Below are positions 1 to 5,571 of a stretch of DNA of 14,067 nucleotides, in pieces. The number at the start of each line of letters is the position of its first letter. Within the stretch, counting starts at the first letter, position 1. This DNA comes from Bacillota bacterium (GTDB taxonomy: Bacteria > Bacillota > Clostridia > Tissierellales > Peptoniphilaceae): NCBI GenBank assembly GCA_023393815.1, contig JAEXBU010000044.1, positions 1 through 14,067 of the forward strand, in the 5' to 3' direction. Under the pieces are notes generated by a model. The model searched no databases, was not told where the DNA came from, and worked only from the letters and a program-made list of their open reading frames with translations. The translations under genes and the position numbers were made by a program.

Positions 1-404
1 ACTCCCTGACCATACTTTAGATCTATTACATGAAGTTCTTTTCCTCCAACAACTACACAGTCAGCAGTTCCAAAGGACTCCTTAACATAGTCTGATAGGT
101 CAAGTCTTTCTTCCACAAAGACGGCTGAGCTTTCGTATCTACTTATTACTTCTGCTACGTATGAGGCATATCCCTCAGTTAGCTCATCCATTTCTTCATC
201 ATAAAAATCCAAATCCTCTGTTGGGTCTTTAGTATCTAAACCTAATAACTTCTTTAGTTTATATTCTGCCAAGGCATGGGCTGAGGTGCCTTCAAGTGCA
301 TAGGGACTAACTTCATCTTCGTATTTTTGAGAAAGCCTAACGCTTGGTGGGCAGTGAATCCAACGTGAACTACTTGAGGCGGACAATATTGCGTGAGCAC
401 CCAT
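1..404 (-). CDS. DUF2800 family phage protein, PD-(D/E)XK nuclease-like (partial)
   Basis: Only the first 134 codons are in the window; the gene continues past position 1. The start reads MGAHAILSASSSSRWIHCPP, the typical opening of DUF2800 phage proteins (small-polar stretch, then W..CPPSVRL). Near the window edge comes GTADCVVV followed by LHVIDLKYG. D115, D128 and K130 fit the PD-(D/E)XK nuclease core of the RecB/Cas4-like fold, with GTAD giving the first acid and D-L-K the last motif. In phage genomes this family sits in the replication/recombination block with single-strand-binding or DUF2815 genes and a DNA polymerase, so a role in phage DNA processing is likely but unproven. The ATG overlaps the stop of the upstream gene (TAATG), which points to translational coupling. 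Confidence 0.85.
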   Translation of the reverse strand, partial: MGAHAILSASSSSRWIHCPPSVRLSQKYEDEVSPYALEGTSAHALAEYKLKKLLGLDTKDPTEDLDFYDEEMDELTEGYASYVAEVISRYESSAVFVEERLDLSDYVKESFGTADCVVVGGKELHVIDLKYGQG

Positions 405-700
405 TACAACTTCTCCACATCTTCTACCAAGTCTTCATAGTTACTTGGTTCAATATCAGATAACTTTTTAGCTCCATACTTTTCTAAGAGTTCTCTTATC
501 TTAGCTGTATGGCCTAATCTTGATTTGTCGGCTAGTATCTTTCTAACATCTTCAATCTCATAGGTCTTTTCTTTTTGTTTTGCCTTCTCTTCTTTAGGTA
601 GTTCCTCATCACTTTCTAAAGCTGTGAGAAGGGCACCTATACTAGATGCAAGATTTTCTGCATCTTCTTTGATTTCCATTAGTAGCTTTATTCTTGACAC
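404..700 (-). CDS. Small phage early protein upstream of DUF2800 gene
   Basis: Encodes 98 residues. I chose the GTG at 700 because AGAAAGGAG lies six bases before it; an in-frame ATG at 742 has no such site. The product begins MSRIKLLMEIKEDAENLASS and its C-terminal half has the pattern EIEDVRKILADKSRLGHTAK, then LLEKYGAKKLSDIEPSNYE. This matches a small family regularly found just before DUF2800 genes in Firmicutes phages, sometimes mislabelled as an rRNA biogenesis protein. It is rich in charged residues, looks helical and has no membrane segment. The function is unknown; the position suggests a partner in phage replication or recombination. Its first 59 bases overlap the end of the preceding gene in another frame. 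Confidence 0.8.
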   Translation of the reverse strand: MSRIKLLMEIKEDAENLASSIGALLTALESDEELPKEEKAKQKEKTYEIEDVRKILADKSRLGHTAKIRELLEKYGAKKLSDIEPSNYEDLVEDVEKL

Positions 701-893
701 TTTTTTCTCCTTTCTCGATTTCTCTAACATCCACTGAATCAACTGTCATCCCAGGGTCTAATAGATAAATTTGTCTGTAGTCTCCAAACAAAAATTTTAT
801 TAATCTGTTTGGAATTTTTCCGACTGCACCTTTAAGGACATTTGTCTTTTGTCCTTTCTCATTTGTTACATTGATGATTATTTTGTGCCTCAT
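642..893 (-). CDS. Small phage early protein, unknown function
   Basis: Encodes 83 residues starting MRHKIIINVTNEKGQKTNVL. The ATG at 893 is preceded by AGAAAGGAGGCAAAC, an excellent ribosome site. Further upstream in-frame codons lack one. The N-terminal half looks like a compact beta-rich domain (IIINVTNEKG, FLFGDYRQIYLLDPG) and the last 25 residues are basic and probably disordered. That tail is encoded in the region overlapping the next gene (642-700), so it may be a by-product of gene overlap. I recognise the general type, a small conserved gene at the head of phage early operons, but not a function. Confidence 0.75.
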   Translation of the reverse strand: MRHKIIINVTNEKGQKTNVLKGAVGKIPNRLIKFLFGDYRQIYLLDPGMTVDSVDVREIEKGEKSVKNKATNGNQRRCRKSCI

Positions 894-939
894 GTTTGCC
901 TCCTTTCTGAAAGGGTCATCTCCCTTACAAATCACAGGC

Positions 940-971
940 AAAGAAAAAGGACGAGTTTTTAACCTCGTCCT
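940..971 (-). terminator. Terminator after the sigma-like gene
   Basis: On the minus strand AGGACGAG (971-964) pairs perfectly with CTCGTCCT (955-948) around an 8-base loop, followed by TTTTTCTTT. It starts eight bases after the stop codon at 979. The next leftward gene starts only 55 bases further on with no clear promoter in between, so read-through is probably part of the regulation. Confidence 0.85.
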
Positions 972-978
972 AAAATAT

Positions 979-1566
979 TTAAAAATTATTTTTGATTGTT
1001 TCTTTTGCCTTATCCAAATGTTTCTTAACCGCAGCTGAAGATATGTTCATTAAATCTGCAATTTCTGACTGCTTGTATCCATCTACATACATCAACTTGA
1101 TTACTAATCGCTGTTTATCCGTTAATAAAGAAAGTACATCTTCCATATGCTCCGACCATTCAAATTCTTCATTCATGTCTTTGGATTTAATAGTTGCTAT
1201 TAATCTTTTATCTGGATCAATATCCCCATCGTTATCGAAATCAAGAGATAGGTTATAATTTCTTGGGAATCTTTCCTCTGCTTCTCCTTTCAACATGTCC
1301 TCATTAGGTTCATATCCATGACTCTTTATAAAGTCGCTTATAAATTCTTGTTTCCACGCATCTATTTCAGCTTTCTCTTCTTTAGTTCTCTCTGGTCTTA
1401 GATTCTTGTTGTTATAGTAAACTTCACTATCATCTAAAGCATGTAGTTTTTTGATGTCCACTTCTGTTATCCCATCTTTTCCTGGTTTTAGTTCCACTTT
1501 TGTTTCATCTGCAAACCTATAAACATACATGGTTCTTTCGTCAGATCTAGTCTTTCTAATTTTCAA
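979..1566 (-). CDS. Phage regulator with sigma-70 region-4-like HTH
   Basis: Encodes 195 residues from a TTG start at 1566, chosen because AGCGAGGA lies five bases before it. An ATG at 1530 (MYVYRFADETKV, 183 residues) is an alternative with a weaker site. The C-terminal 55 residues (LLTDKQRLVIKLMYVDGY, then KQSEIADLMNISSAAVKKHL) are a clear sigma region 4 / LuxR-type helix-turn-helix. No region 2 is visible, so it is more likely a late-gene activator or sigma-like DNA-binding protein than a full sigma factor. The N-terminal part (YVYRFADETKVELKPGKDG, LHALDDSEVYYNNKN) matches the usual front half of such regulators in Firmicutes phages and integrative elements. The target genes are unknown. 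Confidence 0.8.
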   Translation of the reverse strand: MKIRKTRSDERTMYVYRFADETKVELKPGKDGITEVDIKKLHALDDSEVYYNNKNLRPERTKEEKAEIDAWKQEFISDFIKSHGYEPNEDMLKGEAEERFPRNYNLSLDFDNDGDIDPDKRLIATIKSKDMNEEFEWSEHMEDVLSLLTDKQRLVIKLMYVDGYKQSEIADLMNISSAAVKKHLDKAKETIKNNF

Positions 1567-1571
1567 AATAT

Positions 1572-1604
1572 TCCTCGCTTTCTTGCCTGATAGCAAGGAG
1601 CGAG
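1572..1604 (-). promoter_or_regulatory. Hairpin covering the ribosome site of the sigma-like gene
   Basis: In the minus-strand transcript CTCGCT (1604-1599) pairs with AGCGAG (1579-1574), and inside it CTTGC (1597-1593) pairs with GCAAG (1586-1582), giving 11 base pairs with a small bulge. The AGCGAGGA ribosome site for the TTG start at 1566 is the 3' arm of this hairpin. The fold would therefore mask it. A function in limiting translation is inferred. Confidence 0.5.
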
Positions 1605-1765
1605 AAATACAAATTTTACCTACAGTTTATGGAGCATAGTTGTCTTTCACCTAAAAAAGGCTATAAGAAACTAGAGGTACTCCATATACTTCTTTCAAAA
1701 TTGATTGAAATTAGTTTATATGTGTATCTCACGCCCTTATAGCTAATCAGGCTTGATATAATTTG

Positions 1766-1806
1766 TAATAAAAAAAGCCTAATTCATCCGTTAAGATAAA
1801 TTAGGC
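1766..1806 (-). terminator. Terminator after the first early gene
   Basis: On the minus strand GCCTAATT (1806-1799) pairs perfectly with AATTAGGC (1784-1777) across a 14-base loop, followed by a run of seven T and ATT. It lies 22 bases after the stop of the small gene at 1828-2052. It separates that gene from the sigma-like gene. The 1607-1765 stretch between them holds no convincing ORF or promoter. Confidence 0.85.
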
Positions 1807-1827
1807 CGTCTTGCAGCTCTTAAAAAT

Positions 1828-2052
1828 TTATGCTGATTTTTTGTAACTCTTTATGTCGTACTCTGTTTTATCTATTCTTTTAACTAAGGTGATACATCCA
1901 CCTCTAGCTAGTTGAATACTTTGTCCGACTTCAAGTCTAACTTTAATTTCTTGTTTTTTATAGATATTTTGTAATATCCCAGTTTCTGCTTCAATTTTAC
2001 AAATAAGTTTATTATTTGCATCTTTTACTTCTTGAATCTCTTTAATAGGCAT
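1828..2052 (-). CDS. Small first early protein of the phage, unknown function
   Basis: Encodes 74 residues from the ATG at 2052, preceded closely by AAAGGAAG. The product starts MPIKEIQEVKDANNKLICKI and contains EIKVRLEVGQSIQLARGGC; strand-forming stretches suggest a small beta-rich fold with no helix-turn-helix and no membrane segment. It is the first gene on the leftward side of the lysogeny switch, where Cro or antirepressor genes usually stand, but the sequence does not look like Cro. It has its own strong promoter (2170-2198) and its own terminator. I do not recognise the family. Confidence 0.7.
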   Translation of the reverse strand: MPIKEIQEVKDANNKLICKIEAETGILQNIYKKQEIKVRLEVGQSIQLARGGCITLVKRIDKTEYDIKSYKKSA

Positions 2053-2101
2053 CTTCCTTTCTTTTATATTTTAGCTTGTGATAAAATAATTTCTTCCTTG
2101 G

Positions 2102-2166
2102 TGTTGATTTAATGGAACGTGCAACTTAAAAAAATATAGAAGTTATCTCGTTCCATCTATTCAACA
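2102..2166. repeat. Imperfect 18-bp inverted repeat in the leftward leader
   Basis: 2102-2119 and 2149-2166 are inverted copies with 15 of 18 positions pairing, including an unbroken ATGGAACG/CGTTCCAT block. Leftward transcription should start near 2163, so nearly the whole repeat lies in the 5' leader of the early transcript and could fold. It also contains GTGTTGATTT (2101-2110) and CGTGCAAC (2118-2125), the two halves found adjacent in the main operator (2182-2199). It may therefore be a second, spaced-out repressor site. Confidence 0.55.
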
Positions 2167-2169
2167 TAA

Positions 2170-2198
2170 ATTATACCACATGTGTTGATTTCGTGCAA
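2170..2198 (-). promoter_or_regulatory. Leftward early promoter
   Basis: On the minus strand TTGCAC (2198-2193) is followed after 17 bases by a consensus TATAAT (2175-2170). It drives the early genes from 2052 leftward with a leader of about 110 bases. It overlaps the rightward promoter back to back. Confidence 0.85.
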
Positions 2199-2213
2199 CA
2201 CTTGTGGTATAAT
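2185..2213 (+). promoter_or_regulatory. Rightward repressor promoter
   Basis: TTGATT (2185-2190), a 17-base spacer and a consensus TATAAT (2208-2213). Transcription should start near 2220, giving a very short leader that contains AAGGAGGAAG just before the ATG at 2236. It drives the XRE and ImmA/IrrE genes. Confidence 0.88.
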
Positions 2214-2235
2214 TTTATTACAAGGAGGAAGTTTT

Positions 2236-2580
2236 ATGAAAGATACTTTGGGAAAGGTTATATCCAATAGACGTGAAGAACTAGGAATCTCTCAGCGTGA
2301 ATTGGCAAAAAAAGTAAAAATTAGTAATTCTACAGTTTCAAGAATTGAAAACGACGATAAAATAACTCCAGATAATAACACTCTTAAGGCTATATCTGAA
2401 GTTCTACAAATCGACTATAACTATCTGCTTGCCTTAAATAAGCAAATAGATGATGAACCAGAAATTCGTATTATTCAAAGAGCAGCAAGAAACATGGATC
2501 AAGGAAAAAAAGAAGAGATGTTAAAGGTATTAAAAAAGCATTTTGAAGAAGAATTTGGCGATGCAAATGGAGATATGTAA
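2236..2580 (+). CDS. XRE-family repressor (CI-like)
   Basis: Encodes 114 residues from the ATG at 2236, five bases after AAGGAGGAAG; any start further upstream would lie in front of the promoter -10 box. Residues 5-65 form an HTH_3 domain: GKVISNRREELGISQRELA, then KISNSTVSRIEN with the recognition helix, then LKAISEVLQIDYNYLLA. The rest is a charged helical tail (KKEEMLKVLKKHFEEEFG) that may dimerise. There is no peptidase or S24 domain, so it cannot cleave itself. Release from repression is more likely through the ImmA/IrrE protease encoded two bases downstream, as known for ImmR/ImmA pairs of ICEBs1 and related phages. It probably represses the leftward genes through the operator at 2168-2215 and regulates its own promoter. 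Confidence 0.88.
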   Translation: MKDTLGKVISNRREELGISQRELAKKVKISNSTVSRIENDDKITPDNNTLKAISEVLQIDYNYLLALNKQIDDEPEIRIIQRAARNMDQGKKEEMLKVLKKHFEEEFGDANGDM

Positions 2581-2582
2581 TA

Positions 2583-3878
2583 GTGAGGTATGCTCCAGAT
2601 TATAAGATTTCCCTAGAGAAATCATATGAATTATTGGAAGATGCCGAAATCTCTGAAATTCCTATTGATTTAAATAAAATTATTGATTGCTTTAGCAATG
2701 AAATCAGTGTAAAAACTTACTCTGAATATATGAATGATGCTAACTGTTCTTTACAAGATGTGATTGATTTTTTCGATAGTGATTTAGGCGCTTGTAGTTA
2801 TAGACCCGATACAAATAAGTATATTATTTATTATAATGACGTAGATAAAAGTGATAACTGGATTAGATTTACCATAGCTCATGAACTAGGACATATTTTT
2901 ATTGGTCATCACCAAATGCATGGCGTTGATGTTCTATCCAGAAAAGGTGTCGGTAAACATAAATATGAAGAACTTGAAAAAGAAGCAAATAATTTTGCTA
3001 GGAATCTATTATCACCTGCACCTCTTGCTGAACAAGTTGTTGTGTTTGAAAAAAAGAAAAATCCTAGCACACTATCTGATTTATTTAGCATAACCGTCCC
3101 AGCTGCTGAGGTTAGATTACAGTATATTTCAAGAGACTTAAGAGATTTTTCTAATTCTATGCTTTCTTTCTTTAAAAACACATTTAATCCTCTCAGTATA
3201 TACTGCCCTGATTGCGGAATGGAATATGAAAAAGACGCAGACTATTGTGTTAATTGTGGTTCTAAGTCTTTAGCCTTTGGTTTTAAATACCAACCTTTAA
3301 CTGATGGTATAGATCCTACTAAATATGATACGTGTCTTATTTGTGGTTATAGAAACTCTAATCGTAATGCAAAATTCTGTCCAATTTGTGGAATTCCCAT
3401 ATCTAACACTTGTTCAGATAATAAGGATCATGATGTTAAATTAACAGATTATTACTGCTCAACATGTGGAAGCCCTACTACAATGAAAGAACATATACAA
3501 GAAAATAACAAGGAAAGAGGTGAAAGAGATATGCTTTATGAAGATGGTGTAGAATTTGATGAGTCAACAATGAAAGTAAAAATCTGTCCTAAATGTGGAA
3601 ACGAAGAATTTAGTGATGATGCATTATTTTGCAAAATATGTGGGACGAACTTATATAATGATTGTGAAGGAATTCATACTCAGAATTTTAATGGTTTTGA
3701 TGATATTGGTGAAATACATCATAACCCAAGTAATGCCAGATACTGCGAAACTTGTGGGGCTAAAACAAGATTTTTTATAGATGGAATCTTATGCGACCAC
3801 AGTGAATACAATAAAGATTTTACTGATGATTCTAATTCAGGATTTGATTTTCCAAGTGATGATCAGATTCCTTTCTAA
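2583..3878 (+). CDS. ImmA/IrrE metalloprotease with zinc-ribbon tail
   Basis: Encodes 431 residues from a GTG start two bases after the repressor stop. The N-terminal domain (about 1-160) carries the zinc protease motif TIAHELGH with H100, E101 and H104, and E134 in EKEANNFARNLL as the likely third ligand. ImmA proteases cut the partner repressor to induce the element. Unlike the usual ImmA (130-200 residues), this protein has about 230 extra residues with repeated CxxC knuckles: 208/211 with 222/225, 251/254 with 266/269, 335/338 with 350/353, plus single pairs at 292/295 and 388/391. These are two- and four-cysteine zinc ribbons joined by acidic linkers, and the C-terminus (GFDFPSDDQIPF) is acidic. 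The tail may sense a signal, bind nucleic acid or bind protein; no function is known to me. Operon with the repressor; terminator at 3881. Confidence 0.88.
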   Translation: MRYAPDYKISLEKSYELLEDAEISEIPIDLNKIIDCFSNEISVKTYSEYMNDANCSLQDVIDFFDSDLGACSYRPDTNKYIIYYNDVDKSDNWIRFTIAHELGHIFIGHHQMHGVDVLSRKGVGKHKYEELEKEANNFARNLLSPAPLAEQVVVFEKKKNPSTLSDLFSITVPAAEVRLQYISRDLRDFSNSMLSFFKNTFNPLSIYCPDCGMEYEKDADYCVNCGSKSLAFGFKYQPLTDGIDPTKYDTCLICGYRNSNRNAKFCPICGIPISNTCSDNKDHDVKLTDYYCSTCGSPTTMKEHIQENNKERGERDMLYEDGVEFDESTMKVKICPKCGNEEFSDDALFCKICGTNLYNDCEGIHTQNFNGFDDIGEIHHNPSNARYCETCGAKTRFFIDGILCDHSEYNKDFTDDSNSGFDFPSDDQIPF

Positions 3879-3880
3879 CT

Positions 3881-3920
3881 AAAAGAACTAGCCTATTTAT
3901 TTTTGGCTAGCTCTTTTTTT
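3881..3920 (+). terminator. Terminator after the ImmA/IrrE gene
   Basis: GAACTAGCC (3885-3893) pairs with GGCTAGCTC (3905-3913), with one mismatch, around an 11-base loop. It is flanked by A on the left and followed by seven T (3914-3920). It lies immediately after the stop at 3878. Confidence 0.88.
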
Positions 3921-3935
3921 AATATATTTTATATG

Positions 3936-3973
3936 TCTATTCTGTTCACTCTACCTATAAATATCTATTCTGT
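3936..3973. repeat. Two direct repeats TCTATTCTGT near the element end
   Basis: TCTATTCTGT occurs at 3936-3945 and 3964-3973, with similar flanks (AT before, YYAC after) and a 28-base period. They lie between the last element gene and the border with rlmD. Such repeats next to an attachment site can be arm sites for an integrase or excision factor, but this is inference. Confidence 0.4.
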
Positions 3974-4020
3974 CTACACACCCCTACGATTTTTACTATT
4001 GATGTGTTCCCACAAGGTAT

Positions 4021-4074
4021 TTTCCAAAAAGAAAAATGGCTTTTAAGATTTCTTTTAAAATCCTAAAAGCCATT
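4021..4074 (-). terminator. Terminator of rlmD (on the element side)
   Basis: 4035-4051 and 4058-4074 are inverted copies with 16 of 17 positions pairing and a six-base loop. On the minus strand the stem is followed by TTTCTTTTTGG. It lies about 30 bases after the rlmD stop codon, in AT-rich sequence that appears to belong to the element. The host gene would thus end its transcript inside the inserted DNA. Confidence 0.8.
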
Positions 4075-4102
4075 GATTTCAACAGTTTTATAGCCTATTA
4101 TC

Positions 4103-4137
4103 TTAATTCCTTGACATCAATACTACCGTCTCCACAT
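4103..4137. other. Probable attachment site (att) at the 3' end of rlmD
   Basis: The last codons of rlmD (HVETVVLMSRN) span the point where composition changes from GC-rich host to AT-rich element. The final codons GTA TTG ATG TCA AGG AAT TAA are AT-rich, unlike the rest of the gene, as if the element restored the coding end on insertion. Elements that use the 3' end of rumA/rlmD are well known in Firmicutes. The core length and recombinase type cannot be read from one end. Confidence 0.5.
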
Positions 4138-5431
4138 GTGCCGTCCTCGGAAATTGATCCACGGCCTCGAGGTGTTCTACCTTATAGCCTTTCGCCTTCA
4201 GAATTTCGATGTCGCGGACTTGGGCCACGGGATTGCAGCTAATGTAGAGGATGCGTTTTGCGTCGAGATTGGCGAGTTTATCGATGGCTTTCGAGTGGAT
4301 GCCGTCGCGAGGCGGATCCACCACGAGAAGATCGCAAGTCTCGTCGATGGTATCGATCACTTCCAGTACGTCGCCGGCAATGAAGCGGGCGTTGTCAATG
4401 GCGTTTCTCTTCGCAGATCGGTTGGCGTCGTCTACGGCAGATTCCACGATTTCAATGCCTATCACTTTTTTCGCCGCCTTGGCTAAAACTTGGCCGATGG
4501 TTCCCGTTCCGGAATATAAGTCGAAGACTACGCCTTTTTCTTCGGCCGCCAAGGTGCGGGCTTTCTCGTAAATAATCGCCGCCGTATCGGGATTGGGCTG
4601 AAAGAAGGAAAAGGGGCCGATGTCGAAGTCCAGGTCCGAAAGTCGCTCGTGAATTACCTTCTCTCCGTACAAATGGCGCACCTCCTCAGGCTTAATGGCG
4701 TCAGCCCAGTCGTCGCTGATGGTGCGATAAATGCTTGCGATGGTTCCCTTTAGCGGAAGGCCATGCAAAAAGTCCACGAAAGACGCTTCGTCGATGGCGT
4801 CGGAGGAGGTAACGAGGTTGACTAAGTAGCTGTCCGTAGCCCGCGCGTGGCGTACCACGAGAAAGCGCAAGGTTCCGACGTGCTTCATGCGATGGTAAAA
4901 GGGGGTGTCCCACTCGCGGAAATAGCCTTCTACAGCGGCGCGAATGGTCTCCATATCCTCGGGCACCAGGAGGCAGCCGGTCGTGGAGACGATGTCGTAA
5001 AAGCCCTTTTTATGGTGCAGTCCCAGGGTCAGGAGACCGCCTTTTTCCTCATCGCCAAAGGTATATTCCATTTTGTTGCGATAGCGGTAGGTCCGCGGCG
5101 ACGAGGTGTAGGGCACGTCTTGGCCGTAAAGCTCGTCGATCATGGCTTTTTTCAGCGCCGATTCCTTTTCATAGCTCAAGCTCTGGTACGTGCAACCGCC
5201 ACAAATGGCCGCATGAGGACAATCCGCCTCCTCTTCCATCGGAGACGGCGAAAGCACGTCCAGGATTTTTCCCTTTTTGTTATCCTTCCGGTTTCGAGTA
5301 ATCTTTACGCCCACCTTTTGTCCGGGTAAGCCACCTTTCACTGTGACCCGGATCCCCTCGTCCGTTTCCACCACGGATTTGTTTGGAAACTTCCGGTGAA
5401 CGATCGTGCCTTCTACATACTTTTTAGCCAT
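4103..5431 (-). CDS. rlmD: 23S rRNA (uracil-5-)-methyltransferase, RlmD/RlmCD family
   Basis: Encodes 442 residues and methylates uracil C5 in 23S rRNA using S-adenosylmethionine. The ATG at 5431 follows AGAAAAGGAGGCAGT; the reading frame stays open upstream but has no such site. Residues 1-60 form a TRAM RNA-binding domain. C71, C77 and C80 (CPHAAICGGC) with C153 are the 4Fe-4S ligands of the RumA type. FFQPN (276-280), the SAM loop DLYSGTGTIG (304-313), DPPRDG (372-377), the nucleophile C399 in SCNP and the base E434 in HVETV are all present. It is therefore complete although an element is inserted against its last codons. Most Gram-positive relatives modify U747, U1939 or both (RlmCD); the exact target cannot be told here. 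It is transcribed away from selO. Confidence 0.93.
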   Translation of the reverse strand: MAKKYVEGTIVHRKFPNKSVVETDEGIRVTVKGGLPGQKVGVKITRNRKDNKKGKILDVLSPSPMEEEADCPHAAICGGCTYQSLSYEKESALKKAMIDELYGQDVPYTSSPRTYRYRNKMEYTFGDEEKGGLLTLGLHHKKGFYDIVSTTGCLLVPEDMETIRAAVEGYFREWDTPFYHRMKHVGTLRFLVVRHARATDSYLVNLVTSSDAIDEASFVDFLHGLPLKGTIASIYRTISDDWADAIKPEEVRHLYGEKVIHERLSDLDFDIGPFSFFQPNPDTAAIIYEKARTLAAEEKGVVFDLYSGTGTIGQVLAKAAKKVIGIEIVESAVDDANRSAKRNAIDNARFIAGDVLEVIDTIDETCDLLVVDPPRDGIHSKAIDKLANLDAKRILYISCNPVAQVRDIEILKAKGYKVEHLEAVDQFPRTAHVETVVLMSRN

Positions 5432-5455
5432 ACTGCCTCCTTTTCTACTTTTACC

Positions 5456-5464
5456 ATTATACCA
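5456..5464 (-). promoter_or_regulatory. Extended -10 promoter of rlmD
   Basis: On the minus strand TGGTATAAT reads 5464-5456, about 20 bases before the ribosome site. No good -35 box is found 16-18 bases upstream, which is common for TGn-extended promoters. No convincing promoter was seen for the divergent selO in the remaining 110 bases. Confidence 0.6.
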
Positions 5465-5571
5465 CGGCCGTCGGATTCTCCTCCTTGGAAGTTTCGAACG
5501 CGCAAAAAGCAATCGCCCTTTTTCCCGGGATTTAAGCGCCTCCACGGGGGTACATATGGGATGGTGATCTT

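Larger units (their letters stand above)
2168..2215. promoter_or_regulatory. Central operator of the lysogeny switch
   Basis: A 20-bp inverted repeat (2168-2187 and 2196-2215) with a single mismatch, separated by eight bases. Its inner part is the perfect dyad GTGTTG-N8-CAACAC (2182-2201) and its outer ends are the -10 boxes of both promoters. A dimeric XRE repressor bound here would cover the -35 boxes of both directions at once. This is the expected target of the repressor encoded at 2236; binding itself is inferred. Confidence 0.75.
1..4110. mobile_element. Right end of a prophage-like integrative element
   Basis: This stretch is visibly AT-rich and holds only phage-type genes: DUF2800 nuclease-like protein, small early proteins, a sigma-region-4-like regulator, an XRE repressor and an ImmA/IrrE protease. 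From about 4125 rightward base use shifts sharply to GC-rich host genes. The border falls on the last codons of rlmD, a known hotspot (rumA) for integrative elements in Firmicutes. No integrase is present between the lysogeny genes and the border, so it should lie at the other end, beyond position 1. The class (phage versus conjugative element) cannot be fixed from this part alone; the DUF2800 early-gene order favours a phage. The exact end coordinate is an estimate. Confidence 0.8.

Noticed and set aside
1213..1248. EF-hand or dockerin-like calcium loop (DFDNDGDIDPDK) in the sigma-like protein
   Set aside because: The last position is K instead of E/D and there is only one loop; this acidic linker varies in related regulators, so it is probably chance.
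4136..5329. Several long plus-strand open frames opposite rlmD
   Set aside because: They are antisense shadows of a GC-rich gene with no ribosome sites and no family features; the same holds for frames opposite selO, the racemase, the amidase and the S-layer gene.
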